From positions 1-61,551 of the forward strand of contig CAJXFK010000006.1 in assembly GCA_913052575.1 (NCBI GenBank): a stretch of DNA of 61,551 nt, read 5' to 3'. Within the stretch, counting starts at the first letter, position 1, and every line of letters begins with the position of its first letter. Made by a program: the position numbers and the translations under genes. Shown here piece after piece: positions 17,960-27,811 of the stretch. This stretch comes from an uncultured Planctomycetaceae bacterium (GTDB taxonomy: Bacteria > Planctomycetota > Planctomycetia > Pirellulales > UBA1268). A model generated the notes under the pieces. It saw only the letters and a list, made by a program, of their open reading frames with translations. It had not been told where the DNA came from and did not search any database.

Positions 17960-19741
17960 TTGGCAAAGCAACGACCGATTCGTAATAAGCTTCTTGTGGT
18001 GGGGCTCCTTGTTGGTTTCACCGTGACATTACTGTCAGCAAGTAGTTTTCTTAGTGTGTACTCATATAGAAGGTTAGTGAAAGCACTTAGTAGTCGTGCA
18101 AGTGAGTTACCACAAGCAAGTCGATTGGCGTCGTGCGTCGGGCAATTACGACTATCCCATTCGCGAGCAATGTCTGCTGTAGATCTTGGTATTTGGACAG
18201 ACGCGTCAATAAGTAATACACCACGGATTGAGTTGCTCGAATCCGGAGAGCCCAGTTTTCAGGAACAGCAAGATGAAGTGACCGTTGAAAATAACTTAAT
18301 AAGCAAAGAAAAGTCACGGGTTCAATTAATATCTGACGGATCTTTCCTTCAAAATATTTCTGAGACTGGCGTTGCGCTACAGGATTACTGTCACGAACTT
18401 ACAGCCGGAGAGTTAGACGAAGAACCCTTTGGAGACCGTAGCCACGAGAGGGATATTGCACGAAGAATAGCTACCGAGCTGCAGACTATATGGACGCTTG
18501 CTCAGGAGGCAGCCTCCACAAGTGAGAGTTCAACTGAACAGAAATCATTAGATCTTGTTGACGGACAATTATTAAAACTAACGGCTATCGGATCGCATCT
18601 CGATTCCCTCGCATTCTTGTCCGCAAAATTACCTACTTTTTTACAGTCACGAATGCATGATCTGGCGCACGAGGTGCGGGGTCGATACCGTACGCTTATT
18701 ATAACGACATGGGCATCTGCACTCGCTGCAGTTGTGTTACTTCTGGGTTTAGGCCTCCTCACATATTCATGGGTTTTCCGTCCATTGCGACACCTCGGGC
18801 ACGGTTCCCGGAGGATTGCAGGAGGTGATTTTGGTTTTCGTATCGAGTTGGATACGTGCGACGAAATGGCTGATCTAGGGCAAGCACTGAACGATATGAC
18901 TGACCGTTTTCAGGAAATCAGAGATGATCTTGATCATCAGGTTCAACTGAGAACAAAGGAGGTGGTGCGAAGCGAACAGTTAGCTAGTGTGGGCTTTCTG
19001 GCCGCTGGAGTGGCGCACGAAATCAATAACCCTCTGGCCTCTATCGCAATGTGTGCTGAGTCACTTGAGGCACGAATTGGTAGTGAAGTCGACGCGGTTG
19101 CTTCGCGTTATCTCCAGCTTATTCAAAGCGAAGCCTTTCGTTGTAAAGGCATAACAGAAAAACTACTTGACTTTTCTCGCGTTGGAGAAGTCCGTAGACA
19201 GGTGACTGCGCTCGGCGCTTTAGTCCATGACGTTGTAGATATGCTTCGACATGTGGGACGATTTGCTCATAAGACGGTGTCGTTTGTAGATGGACCGGAT
19301 GTGCTTGTGTTGGCCAATCCACAAGAAATTAAACAAGTGGTGCTCAATTTGCTTGTAAACGCACTCGATTCGATAGATGAAGATGGTGAGGTTGTACTCA
19401 CAGTCAGTCGCGACGGTGACGAGGCGAAGTTGGTGCTCACTGACGACGGATGTGGGATGAACGAGGAAGTACTCAAGAATCTTTTTGAACCATTTTTTAC
19501 GAGCCGTCCATCAAAAAAAGGAACAGGTCTTGGCCTTTCAATAGTCCATCGAATAGTTGCGGATCATGAAGGAAGAATTGAAGTAATGAGTGATGGTCCC
19601 ACATGTGGTGCAACTTTCTGTGTCATTCTTCCAGTGATCAGTGTGGATAGCCAAAGTATAAAAGGGGGCGGTTCTTCCGCAGTGGTAGAGAGAGCAAAGC
19701 CAGACTACGAGAAGGGAAAAAATGTCGACTACGCAGCATAA
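17960..19741 (+). CDS. Membrane sensor histidine kinase
   Basis: A 593-residue kinase with a first membrane helix at about 11-35, a helical periplasmic sensor of roughly 200 residues without a known ligand motif, and a second helix at about 246-270. A HAMP domain follows (RPLRHLGHGSRRIAGGDFGFRI), then the H box VAHEINNPL with phospho-acceptor His353 and the ATPase motifs: N box NLLVNALDSIDEDG, G1 DDGCGM, G2 GTGLGLSIVHRI. This is the NtrB/AtoS-like class that partners sigma-54 regulators, in agreement with the next gene. Its TTG start at 17960 is supported by AGGAGG 6 bases upstream. Its 3' end overlaps the regulator gene by 20 bases. Confidence 0.93.
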   Translation: MAKQRPIRNKLLVVGLLVGFTVTLLSASSFLSVYSYRRLVKALSSRASELPQASRLASCVGQLRLSHSRAMSAVDLGIWTDASISNTPRIELLESGEPSFQEQQDEVTVENNLISKEKSRVQLISDGSFLQNISETGVALQDYCHELTAGELDEEPFGDRSHERDIARRIATELQTIWTLAQEAASTSESSTEQKSLDLVDGQLLKLTAIGSHLDSLAFLSAKLPTFLQSRMHDLAHEVRGRYRTLIITTWASALAAVVLLLGLGLLTYSWVFRPLRHLGHGSRRIAGGDFGFRIELDTCDEMADLGQALNDMTDRFQEIRDDLDHQVQLRTKEVVRSEQLASVGFLAAGVAHEINNPLASIAMCAESLEARIGSEVDAVASRYLQLIQSEAFRCKGITEKLLDFSRVGEVRRQVTALGALVHDVVDMLRHVGRFAHKTVSFVDGPDVLVLANPQEIKQVVLNLLVNALDSIDEDGEVVLTVSRDGDEAKLVLTDDGCGMNEEVLKNLFEPFFTSRPSKKGTGLGLSIVHRIVADHEGRIEVMSDGPTCGATFCVILPVISVDSQSIKGGGSSAVVERAKPDYEKGKNVDYAA

Positions 19742-21203
19742 CGAAGAGGCAAATGAGTCCTTGGCAGAGCGATCACTGCGAGTGTTGTTTGCTGATGATG
19801 AGCCATCGATTCAGGAGTTGATGAGGCTGGAATTACCACGTCTTGGCCACAAGGCAACAATTTGTCCGGATGGGCTCACAGCAATGGCTGTTCTGGATGA
19901 AAATGATTTTGACTGCGTCATAGTAGATCTCGATATGCCTGGAGCAGGAGGGCTTGATGTCATCCGACGAGTTCGTGAAATTGCACCAGACACCGAGAGT
20001 GTAATCATCACAGGAAAGTCTACTCTTGAGACTGCTGTAGCTGGATTACGGCATGGCGTCTTCGACTACCTGACGAAGCCTTGCAAATTAGTCGAAATTG
20101 AAGCGGTCCTTCAAAGAGTTCGGACGAAACGATCCATGACTCTTAAAGTGAGATCACTTGAACGACGCGTCAGGCAGGCAGAAGGCCGTATGCAGTTGGT
20201 AGGTGAGTCATCTGTTATAGATCGGATGCAATCACTGGTTGCAAAAGTTGCTGCCAGTGAGGCGACTGTGTTAATCCGGGGTGAAACGGGTACCGGCAAG
20301 GAACTTGTTGCTCGTGCTATTCATGAACTGAGTCATCGTGTTGCCGGACCACTGGTCACCGTTAATTGTGGTGGTCTCCCGGAGCAACTCGTTGAAAGTG
20401 AATTATTCGGACATCGCCGAGGTGCCTTTACGGGAGCGAGTGAACATCGAGCAGGCCTTTTTGAAGTAGCCAATGGGGGCACACTTTTTTTAGATGAAGT
20501 CGGTGAATTACCCCCGGCACTTCAGTCTCGGCTCCTTCGAGTTCTTGAGTCCGGAGAGATTCGTCGAGTTGGAGACAACCACCCAATAACAGTTGATGTT
20601 CGAGTGGTTTGTGCAACACACCGCTCTCTTGAAGAAATGGTTTTATCTGGTGATTTTCGAGAAGATCTATTGTTTCGTCTTAATACGTTTGAAATTAGCG
20701 TCCCATCACTGCGAGAACGCATGAGTGATTTGCAGCTACTTACCAAGCACTTTGTAGAAAAAAGAAAACAGATAATTCCAGCCGAAGCTCAAATTATGAC
20801 GGACGAGGCTGCTGGAATTTTGCAACGGTACAATTGGCCAGGGAATGTTCGCGAACTCGCGAACTGTGTTGAACATGCACTTGTTCTTTGTGATGAATTG
20901 CCAATTCGTGCCGAACATCTTCCTCCAAGAATACAACGGGCTGGGGATAAGATACTGATGTCTAACTCGATCACTACCAGCTCTGAAAAAGAGAATGTAG
21001 GATTAGATGCCAATGGAGAATGTGAGCTCACGAATAAGCCGCAGAGTCTCAAACAGATAGAGATACTGGCGATTATCGATAGCCTCGGAAGAAATGACGG
21101 TAACAAGTCGAGGACTGCAGATGAACTTGGTATCAGTTTGAAAACGCTGTACAACAAATTAAATCAGATGGAGAGTACTGAACCAAATCCTGAGGCAGCT
21201 TAA
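19722..21203 (+). CDS. NtrC-family sigma-54-dependent response regulator
   Basis: A 493-residue activator. A receiver domain comes first (acidic pair DD at 25-26, phospho-acceptor Asp69 in VDLDMPG, Lys in YLTKP). A sigma-54 AAA+ domain follows with Walker A GETGTGKE, the sigma-54 contact loop GAFTGA, and Walker [13 protein letters not shown]. The C-terminus is a Fis-type helix-turn-helix ([20 protein letters not shown]). It overlaps the kinase gene, so the two form one two-component pair. Its targets are unknown; the neighbouring MoxR/BatA module is a reasonable guess from position only. I found no clear -24/-12 promoter in the window by eye. Confidence 0.95.
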   Translation: MSTTQHNEEANESLAERSLRVLFADDEPSIQELMRLELPRLGHKATICPDGLTAMAVLDENDFDCVIVDLDMPGAGGLDVIRRVREIAPDTESVIITGKSTLETAVAGLRHGVFDYLTKPCKLVEIEAVLQRVRTKRSMTLKVRSLERRVRQAEGRMQLVGESSVIDRMQSLVAKVAASEATVLIRGETGTGKELVARAIHELSHRVAGPLVTVNCGGLPEQLVESELFGHRRGAFTGASEHRAGLFEVANGGTLFLDEVGELPPALQSRLLRVLESGEIRRVGDNHPITVDVRVVCATHRSLEEMVLSGDFREDLLFRLNTFEISVPSLRERMSDLQLLTKHFVEKRKQIIPAEAQIMTDEAAGILQRYNWPGNVRELANCVEHALVLCDELPIRAEHLPPRIQRAGDKILMSNSITTSSEKENVGLDANGECELTNKPQSLKQIEILAIIDSLGRNDGNKSRTADELGISLKTLYNKLNQMESTEPNPEAA

Positions 21204-21241
21204 TGATTTGGCTGCAGGAAACGTGAGTCACTCGGTGGTAT

Positions 21242-22003
21242 TCATGTTTTTCGAACAACACCAGCAAGTACACCGAGTACCTTGGCCGAGTCCACGTAGA
21301 TAGGCTTCATAGAATCATTCGCTGGTTGTAAGCGAATTCGACCACGTTCTGGAAACCATTGTTTGAGAGTCGCTTCACCATCTTCAGTTTGGGCAACAAC
21401 AATATCTCCGTGTCGTGCTGATTCACGCTTTTCAATAATGACCCAGTCGCCGTCAGCAATCTGAGCATCAATCATCGAGTCACCCATGACTTTAAGCACG
21501 AAATGATTTTCTTGAGTGAAAAGCTCCGTGAAATCGAATCGCTCCTTTTGCTCCTCCGCTGTTCTCAAGGTTCCAGCTGCAACCCATCCAGCCATTTGCA
21601 TGCCTCGGCTGTGAGGCGATTCGGTCACGAGTTCAATGGCTCGTGACATGTTGCGGCCTCTTGTGATAAGCCCTTTCTTTTCTAGAGCCTTGAGGTGGCA
21701 GACAACACCGTTGGGCGAGCGAATAGAGAAGGCCTCACCAATTTCTCGTACCGTTGGGCCGAAACCCCGAGAATAAATCTTGTCACGGATAAATTCGTAA
21801 ATCTCCATCTGCCGTGCGGTTGGCATATCACTCGTGTCTTGGCTTTCTTCTTCCGGTTGCAGCATTCGGGAAAGGCTGGAAGCCGGTCGATGTACCGAGG
21901 TGTAGGCACGAGCACGAGATGGTTTTCCAGGCACGTGAGAAGAGGTTTTCCCCTTCGTGCCATGGGCAGAATCTTTCGGAGCTGACTTTTGTGATCGTGG
22001 CAT
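21242..22003 (-). CDS. lexA: LexA-type SOS repressor with an N-terminal extension
   Basis: The product has 253 residues against about 200 for usual LexA. The winged helix (ARQMEIYEFIRDKI, then PTVREIGEAFSIRSPNGVVCHLKALEKKGLI) starts only near residue 62. Before it is a basic, Ser/Pro-rich tail of about 60 residues. The self-cleavage site VAAG (Ala143-Gly144) and the Ser176/Lys214 dyad (GDSM and TLKQW) are intact, so it should autocleave when RecA filaments form. The ATG at 22001-22003 was chosen because AAGGTG lies upstream; shorter starts (for instance at MLQPEEES or MPTARQM) cannot be excluded. It represses DNA-damage genes and probably itself. Confidence 0.92.
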   Translation of the reverse strand: MPRSQKSAPKDSAHGTKGKTSSHVPGKPSRARAYTSVHRPASSLSRMLQPEEESQDTSDMPTARQMEIYEFIRDKIYSRGFGPTVREIGEAFSIRSPNGVVCHLKALEKKGLITRGRNMSRAIELVTESPHSRGMQMAGWVAAGTLRTAEEQKERFDFTELFTQENHFVLKVMGDSMIDAQIADGDWVIIEKRESARHGDIVVAQTEDGEATLKQWFPERGRIRLQPANDSMKPIYVDSAKVLGVLAGVVRKT

Positions 22004-22051
22004 GTCTTGTACACCTTCAATACACAGCACTATGAGGACCTAAACATTCAT

Positions 22052-22079
22052 ATCCTACTATACGGAAGTACATTGTCAA
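22052..22079 (-). promoter_or_regulatory. Candidate sigma-70 promoter and operator of lexA
   Basis: On the minus strand TTGACA (22074-22079) stands 16 bases before TAGGAT (22052-22057). The spacer contains an inverted repeat TACT-N7-AGTA (22056-22070), which could be the LexA operator. The LexA box of this lineage is not known to me, so the operator reading is an inference. Confidence 0.4.
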
Positions 22080-22215
22080 GGTCGTTTTCGGCATTGGTCC
22101 TCCGATGACTTCAATCAACTTTTCATATGATGAGGCACTACACTAATAAAACGCGTCGGCTCGTACCTTGATGTGGCATGAGCGGTCTGCTTCTTTCACC
22201 ATACAGGAGAGACGG

Positions 22216-24084
22216 ATGGTCACTCGTTGCGAAGCTCAGAGAGTCAGATGTTTTACTGGCTGTAGATCGAAATCGGTACTCTTCAGAATAGCAGTATGTT
22301 TTGTTTTCCAGTTGGTTGGATCTTTGGAATACAACGTTGTTTTAGCTGATGAAAAAGAATTTATCGCTGGCATTAGCCTTACGGGATCTCTATCAGAGGG
22401 TGTTGGCCAAGAGGGATTACTAGGAGACGTTGCTCCCCGATTAAGTCGTATGTTAGAGCGGCTTGAGGATGCCGCGAAAGATGAGAGCGTGCGTGCAGTA
22501 CTTCTTTCCATTCAATCTCCTCAACTCGGTCGTGCCCGGGTTTTAGAAATACGTGAGTCGATACAACATATTCGAGATCAAGGAAAGCCAGTTGTTGCGC
22601 ATCTCATAAGCGGTGAACCTCTCGACTACAGTGTTGCTGCAGCGTGTGACAGAGTTATGATGCCACCTGCTGCAACACTAGCCATTACTGGTGTCCGAAC
22701 GGAAGTCACATTTTATAAAGGGCTTCTTGATCGGCTCGGTATTCAGGCAGAAATTTTACAAGTCGGTGAATTCAAAGGCGCAGGTGAGCCACTCACCCGA
22801 GATTCGATGAGTCCACAATTGCGGCAGCAATACGAATCTTTTGTTGGCGATCTCTTTGAGCAGATGGTGGAACAAATTACTAAAGATCGTGGTCTTGAAA
22901 AGAAAAAGGTTCGAGAACTTATTGATATTGGGATTTTTACTCCGGACCAAGCAGTGCAGGCGGCGCTTATTGATGGAATTGCGTACGAGGACGAGGTGCT
23001 AAGTAGTCTCTCAGCCAGTTCGACGGATTCACCCGTTGATTTCAGGCGTGATTACGGGAAGCAGGATGTTGATACAGACTTTTCTGGATTGAGTGGCTTC
23101 ATGAAGCTCATAGATATTCTTTCAGGGACAGAAACAACATCACAAAAAGAAACATCAAAGCGAATAGCGATTATTCACGTTCAAGGTGAAATTGTTGATG
23201 GAAGAGGCAGTGTCGGAATGTTTGGTGGAAGTGCGGCAGGTTCCGAAGTCATCACGAAGGCTATCCGTCAGGCGTCAGAAGATACCTCCGTAGCTGCTCT
23301 CGTGATACGAATTAATTCTCCTGGTGGATCAGCACTTGCCAGTGATCTTATTTGGAGAGAGCTTGATCGGTGTCAAAAACCGATCGTCGCAAGCCTTTCG
23401 GACACTGCTGCGAGTGGCGGTTACTATATTGCTGTGGGTGCAGATGAAATTATTGCTGCTCCAGGCACACTCACAGGTTCAATCGGAGTTGTTGGTGGAA
23501 AAATTGCAATCGGAGGTGCCCTCGATCGATATGGCATTCATACTGACGTAGTCAGCCGAGGAAGAAATGCCGGTTGGCTCTCTTCTCAAAAACCCTTTAC
23601 AGTCAGTGAAAAAGATGCTTTCCGAACGACCATGGAAGACGTATACCGTCTTTTTACATTGAAAGTGGCACAGGGACGAAAGCTCGATCGCGAGCATCTC
23701 GATACACTTGCCGAGGGGCGAGTGTTCACTGGTCGGATGGCACAGTCAGCAGGACTTGTCGATTTGCTTGGAACACTTGAAGACGCTGTTCTTAGGGCTG
23801 GACAACTTGCAGAAATCTCTGATCCAAGTGCAGTAGAACGACTCCTTTTGCCAAAACCCCGTGGCTTTTTTGATGGGTTTCTCGGTGTTACCGAAACGCA
23901 TCAACCCCTCCCTCTTGAGTCACAAACAACAGAGGCGATAATGATGCGGATTTTTGGTCTTCTAGGTGAATCAAAACTCAATGAGGCATTTGTTACAGAA
24001 GTATCAAGCCAGTTCCGTCTTTTGAGCCTCGTTGCATCAGGGAAACCTCTGATGCTGCTGCCGGCTATTGTTGAGACTCGCTAG
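22216..24084 (+). CDS. sppA: Signal peptide peptidase SppA, long form
   Basis: A 622-residue membrane-associated serine protease that degrades leftover signal peptides. It is the tandem-domain 67K type. The N-terminal half carries the general base Lys187 (VGEFKGAGEPLTRD) and the C-terminal half the nucleophile Ser400 (DTAASGGYYIAVGADEI), matching Lys209 and Ser409 of the E. coli enzyme. RINSPGGSALASDLIW is also typical. A hydrophobic N-terminal segment (VLFRIAVCFVFQLVGSL) anchors it. The ATG at 22216 was chosen over an upstream frame opening at 22168 because AGGAGA lies 5 bases before it. It converges on rpsG. Confidence 0.92.
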   Translation: MVTRCEAQRVRCFTGCRSKSVLFRIAVCFVFQLVGSLEYNVVLADEKEFIAGISLTGSLSEGVGQEGLLGDVAPRLSRMLERLEDAAKDESVRAVLLSIQSPQLGRARVLEIRESIQHIRDQGKPVVAHLISGEPLDYSVAAACDRVMMPPAATLAITGVRTEVTFYKGLLDRLGIQAEILQVGEFKGAGEPLTRDSMSPQLRQQYESFVGDLFEQMVEQITKDRGLEKKKVRELIDIGIFTPDQAVQAALIDGIAYEDEVLSSLSASSTDSPVDFRRDYGKQDVDTDFSGLSGFMKLIDILSGTETTSQKETSKRIAIIHVQGEIVDGRGSVGMFGGSAAGSEVITKAIRQASEDTSVAALVIRINSPGGSALASDLIWRELDRCQKPIVASLSDTAASGGYYIAVGADEIIAAPGTLTGSIGVVGGKIAIGGALDRYGIHTDVVSRGRNAGWLSSQKPFTVSEKDAFRTTMEDVYRLFTLKVAQGRKLDREHLDTLAEGRVFTGRMAQSAGLVDLLGTLEDAVLRAGQLAEISDPSAVERLLLPKPRGFFDGFLGVTETHQPLPLESQTTEAIMMRIFGLLGESKLNEAFVTEVSSQFRLLSLVASGKPLMLLPAIVETR

Positions 24085-24153
24085 CAATTCATAATGGCAT
24101 ACGGGCTGAAAAAGGTAGATTCGCCTCCGCTAATCTCGGATTCCTTACTGGCT

Positions 24154-24624
24154 TTACCATGCAAAGTGGGCAAAGGCCTTATTAGCATCTGCCATGCGGT
24201 GAACATTTTCTCGCCGAGTGATTGCAGCACCCTCGCGTTTGTAAGCCGCGATTACTTCTTCAGCTAATTTCTGGTATGTCGGTCGTCCCTTTTTTTCACG
24301 AACGGCCAACAAGATCCAGCGTATAGCTAGAGACTGCTGCCGGTTTCTGTTGACTTGCATCGGTACCTGATAGGCGGCACCACCAACTCTCTTCGATCTC
24401 ACTTCAACAGCCGGCTTCACATTTTCTACGGCTCGCGTGAATACCTCAATCGGCTCAGCATCATTGATTTTTTCGCCAACTACATCCATGGCTTTATAAA
24501 ATATTTGTTGCGAGACACTTTTCTTACCATCAAGCATTAAGCAGTTGATGAACTTGCTTGCTAAAAGAGACTGGAATTTTGGGTCCGGCCTAAGTTGTGT
24601 ACGGCTGGCAGTGATGCTTCCCAT
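24154..24624 (-). CDS. rpsG: 30S ribosomal protein S7
   Basis: The 156-residue primary rRNA-binding protein of the 30S head. [29 protein letters not shown] and the region around [20 protein letters not shown] are canonical, as are [12 protein letters not shown] and the C-terminal [13 protein letters not shown]. It follows rpsL after 46 bases. Unlike in most bacteria, fusA and tuf do not follow; the next gene is sppA on the other strand. Confidence 0.97.
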   Translation of the reverse strand: MGSITASRTQLRPDPKFQSLLASKFINCLMLDGKKSVSQQIFYKAMDVVGEKINDAEPIEVFTRAVENVKPAVEVRSKRVGGAAYQVPMQVNRNRQQSLAIRWILLAVREKKGRPTYQKLAEEVIAAYKREGAAITRRENVHRMADANKAFAHFAW

Positions 24625-24670
24625 GAACTAATTTTCCCTCGAATTAAAAACGAAATGTACGAATGCTTTT

Positions 24671-25039
24671 TTAGTCTCGCTTCGCGCCATAAAGGCTTCT
24701 GGATTGTTTGCGGCCTTGGACACCAAGAGTGTCAAGTGCACCGCGTATCACATGATACCGAACTCCTGGAAGGTCACGGACACGACCGCCACGTATAAGA
24801 ACAATCGAATGTTCCTGCAGGTTGTGACCTTCGCCTGGAATATAAACCGTAACTTCTTTTTGATTTGATAAACGAACACGAGCGATTTTTCGTAGAGCAG
24901 AATTAGGTTTCTTCGGAGTCATCGTTCGAACTTGGAGGCAGACTCCGCGTTTCTGAGGACACCTATCGAGTACCGGTGATTTTGAAAACCGGCGCTTTGG
25001 ACGTCGACGGCTACGAACAAGTTGGCTAATTGTGGGCAT
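24671..25039 (-). CDS. rpsL: 30S ribosomal protein S12
   Basis: A 122-residue decoding-centre protein. [12 protein letters not shown] at the start, [16 protein letters not shown] (the streptomycin-relevant Lys), [16 protein letters not shown] and the final [15 protein letters not shown] are all canonical. The start is the ATG at 25037-25039, not the upstream in-frame start at 25093, because S12 proteins begin with MPTISQL. It is first in a two-gene rpsL-rpsG operon. Confidence 0.97.
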   Translation of the reverse strand: MPTISQLVRSRRRPKRRFSKSPVLDRCPQKRGVCLQVRTMTPKKPNSALRKIARVRLSNQKEVTVYIPGEGHNLQEHSIVLIRGGRVRDLPGVRYHVIRGALDTLGVQGRKQSRSLYGAKRD

Positions 25040-25236
25040 GGAGTGTTTCGTAAAAAAGTTTTGTGTGTATTTTGCGGATGGCGTCAAATACAAGCAAGTA
25101 GCTTGTGAAGACTGATTTCTAAAGCAAGAAAAACCTTGTCCGCGAGCATCATAAGGTAGCTAAAAAAGGAATGCAGAGGAAGCGGCTATCAGGAAATGGC
25201 GGCAAAATACCTGTCTGTGGTCGATGGATCGCGCAC

Positions 25237-26097
25237 CTAGGGATTCACGAGTGTCATGATTTCTCCACGACTTCCAACTAGGGTGTCTCCATGCCACTGC
25301 TGCCAAGGGCCTGTCCACGCGGTATTCCGGATGCCAGGAAAGCCGAGATCCGCCAGTTGTTTCCTTAGAAGTCCAATGAAATGAGGTCGCCAGATCGCGC
25401 CTTGAATAAAGGTAGGTGGGATGCAGGTAATATTCTTGCCACAGTGTGCGATCGCGCCAGAAAGCACGATTGATCCTCTTTGCATCCCGAGGCCCGTATG
25501 GGGCCCAGGCTGCCCGGCAACAAGTATGGTGCCTGCCAAAAGTTCAAAGCCAGGTGCCTCGCCAGTGTTCCCTCCAACAGCGAGGAGGCCTCGCCGCATT
25601 CGACTTCCGCTGAGCGCCCCGACTGAACCGTGGACTAGCACCTGCCCTCCGGTCATGCCGTGGCGATCACCCGGCAGGGAGCCGGCCGCATTGTCTGCTG
25701 CATCTCCATAAACATGAATGTCGCCTCCTTGCATGCCGCATGCGAGCCAATCTGCTGCTGAGCCTTTGATGAGAAGTCTGCCTCCTCGCATTTGTTCTCC
25801 TGCATGTCGGCCAATATTTCCTTGTACGAGGATTGTTCCCGATTGCATGCCGGCCCCAAGAAAGTGAACTCGTGAGAAGTCACCAACACATTCAATTTGA
25901 TCATCATTGGGATTCCCATCGATATCAAAGAAGGCACCAAGTCTCGAAGCTCGATTGTCACAGAGCACTGGCATTTGTCTGATATCACTGAGGCTCTGTT
26001 TTTTTACGACTTCTGGAAGAAGACCTTGGACAGACAAATGACGACAAACTTGATTGCCATTGAATGAATGATTTCGGGCTGTGAGGACGAGAGGCAT
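25237..26097 (-). CDS. fhcC: Formylmethanofuran dehydrogenase/formyltransferase-hydrolase subunit C
   Basis: A 286-residue beta-helix protein with the glutamate-synthase-like repeats of FmdC/FwdC/FhcC: GAGMQSGTILVQGNIGRHAGEQM, then MRGGRLLIKGSA, MQGGDIHVYGDA, MTGGQVLVHGSVG, MRRGLLAVGGNTGE and MQRGSIVLSGAI. In bacteria FhcC is part of the complex that takes the formyl group from H4MPT onto a methanofuran-like carrier and releases formate. Here it is alone on the chromosome segment. fhcA and fhcB lie about 17 kb away on the same strand, and fhcD is not in the window. Confidence 0.9.
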   Translation of the reverse strand: MPLVLTARNHSFNGNQVCRHLSVQGLLPEVVKKQSLSDIRQMPVLCDNRASRLGAFFDIDGNPNDDQIECVGDFSRVHFLGAGMQSGTILVQGNIGRHAGEQMRGGRLLIKGSAADWLACGMQGGDIHVYGDAADNAAGSLPGDRHGMTGGQVLVHGSVGALSGSRMRRGLLAVGGNTGEAPGFELLAGTILVAGQPGPHTGLGMQRGSIVLSGAIAHCGKNITCIPPTFIQGAIWRPHFIGLLRKQLADLGFPGIRNTAWTGPWQQWHGDTLVGSRGEIMTLVNP

Positions 26098-26477
26098 GGT
26101 AGCGATTTAGGAATGGCGAATGGGCAGGAAATCCGTAATGTTTTTATCATGAAACAATCAGCTAGCTAGCGTTGGTTCTCACTCAATTCTGACGTAGACA
26201 GAGGCTTGAAGACAATCGTGATGATGACTGCTTCCAAGGAGAAGTGAAATTTGTCGCCATGCTTAGCAAATGATGTGTCTGGGATTGTGTTGGAGAGTGG
26301 AGTTCGCGAGTAATCACAGCGAGTGTCTTCTCGGTTCAGTGCAGTTTGCCAATATTATGGATGTATCTAACAAATTAATCAAAATCCTGAAGTTACGTTT
26401 CCCACGAACGATTGTTACCCAATTATCGTAGAGTTGTTTTCGATTTCGAATGCTTGTTTTTTGTTGTAAGGGAATAC
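26098..26477. other. Intergenic region without recognised features
   Basis: About 380 bases between the divergent fhcC and hydrolase genes. There is no tRNA, no convincing ORF and no strong hairpin. It presumably holds both promoters. TAAGGGA (26467-26473) is the ribosome site of the following gene. Confidence 0.5.
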
Positions 26478-27803
26478 ATGACAAAGAAGGAACAAATGGT
26501 GTGCCAGCAAAAATGTCAAAAACTGAGATGGCTTGTCTTGATCACTTGCTTTGTACTGAATGTAAGACAGGTAGGCGTCTTTCAGCAGGTTGATGTGGAC
26601 GCTGGTCAGCCGGCGGGTAATGCAGTGGTGAATTCTCATGCTTTGACGGGCAAGGTTATGTGTGGGTATCAGGGGTGGTTCACTTGCGCTGAAGACGGTG
26701 GCGAGTTGGGCTGGACCCACTGGGCTCGTGCGATCCGTCGGCCATTCGGGCCGGGAAATGCCGCTGTCGATTTATGGCCTGACATGCAAGAGTTCAGTCA
26801 GGATGAGCGATATCCAACTGACTTTAAGCACGCCGATGGTCGTCCTGCTGCGGTCTATAGTAGTGCCAACAAAAAAACGATCAGTAGGCATTTTCGTTGG
26901 ATGCGTGACTATGGAATCGACGGAATTTTCCTGCAGCGGTTCGCCAATGAACTGCATTCGGCACGCCTCAAAGCTCAGAAGGATGTTGTGCTTTTTCATG
27001 TTCGTGATGCAGCACTAGAGACAGGACGGGTTTTTGCAGTGATGTACGATTTGTCCGGCTTGCGGAAAGGCCAGGTCGCATCTGCTGGCAATGACTGGAA
27101 GCAATTGATGCATGATGGCATCACCAAAGGCAGCAGGTACCTGCATCACAATGGAAAGCCACTGGTGGCAGTCTGGGGGGTCGGTTTCAGTGACGATCGG
27201 GACTATACGTTGGCCGAATGTGGTGACCTGATTGACGTTTTAAAGTCAGAGGGATGTGCTGTAATGTTGGGAGTTCCATCGTGGTGGAGAGAACAGGAGC
27301 GTGATGCGGTTTCTGATAAATCGCTACATGATGTTCTAAAGAAAGCTGATGTGTTGAGTCCCTGGACTATCGGCCGCTATCGTTCACTACGTGAAGCATC
27401 GTTACACGCGAGACGTGTTTGGAAGCCTGATCTAGATTGGTGTGAAAAGCAGAAACTAGACTTTCTGCCCGTTGTGTTTCCCGGTTTTAGCTGGAAGAAT
27501 CTACATGGTGGAAAATTAGATGACATTCCAAGGCTGAAAGGCAAGTTCCTGTGGGCACAGATAACTGCTGCAAAGCAAGTCGGGGCAAAGATGATTTATG
27601 TTGCTATGTTTGATGAAGTTGATGAAGGAACTGCAATATTCAAATGCAGCAACAAACCCCCGGTCGGTGAGAATGTTTCTTTTCTAACTTACGATGGATT
27701 GCCTACCGATTACTACCTGAGAGTGACTGGACAAGGCGGTAGGCTGCTGAGAGGCCAGATTCCAAGCGACAGTCCGTTGCCGTCAGTTTTGCCTGCTCGT
27801 TAG
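26478..27803 (+). CDS. Secreted GH71/GH99-like glycoside hydrolase
   Basis: The 441-residue product begins with a signal segment (LRWLVLITCFVLNVRQVGVF). The first domain motif GKVMCGYQGWF is the usual opening of GH99-like proteins. It is followed by DGIFLQRFANEL, FAVMYDLSGL, KPLVAVWGVGF and PVVFPGFSWKNLHG. VAMFDEVDEGTAIFK sits where endo-mannosidase-like enzymes have a catalytic Glu-bearing NEWHEGT-type segment. It should act on an extracellular polysaccharide; the substrate is unknown. The ATG at 26478 was chosen for its TAAGGGA ribosome site; an upstream in-frame opening at 26412 adds 22 residues ahead of it. Transcription appears to be independent. Confidence 0.8.
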   Translation: MTKKEQMVCQQKCQKLRWLVLITCFVLNVRQVGVFQQVDVDAGQPAGNAVVNSHALTGKVMCGYQGWFTCAEDGGELGWTHWARAIRRPFGPGNAAVDLWPDMQEFSQDERYPTDFKHADGRPAAVYSSANKKTISRHFRWMRDYGIDGIFLQRFANELHSARLKAQKDVVLFHVRDAALETGRVFAVMYDLSGLRKGQVASAGNDWKQLMHDGITKGSRYLHHNGKPLVAVWGVGFSDDRDYTLAECGDLIDVLKSEGCAVMLGVPSWWREQERDAVSDKSLHDVLKKADVLSPWTIGRYRSLREASLHARRVWKPDLDWCEKQKLDFLPVVFPGFSWKNLHGGKLDDIPRLKGKFLWAQITAAKQVGAKMIYVAMFDEVDEGTAIFKCSNKPPVGENVSFLTYDGLPTDYYLRVTGQGGRLLRGQIPSDSPLPSVLPAR

Positions 27804-27811
27804 CTCTTCCT

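Noticed and set aside
26098..26477. Search for tRNA or small RNA in this and the other long gaps (27804-28250, 46083-46492, 50304-50705, 59593-59950)
   Set aside because: No cloverleaf, T-loop GTTCRA with matching stem, or conserved RNA core (RNase P, tmRNA, SRP) was found by eye.
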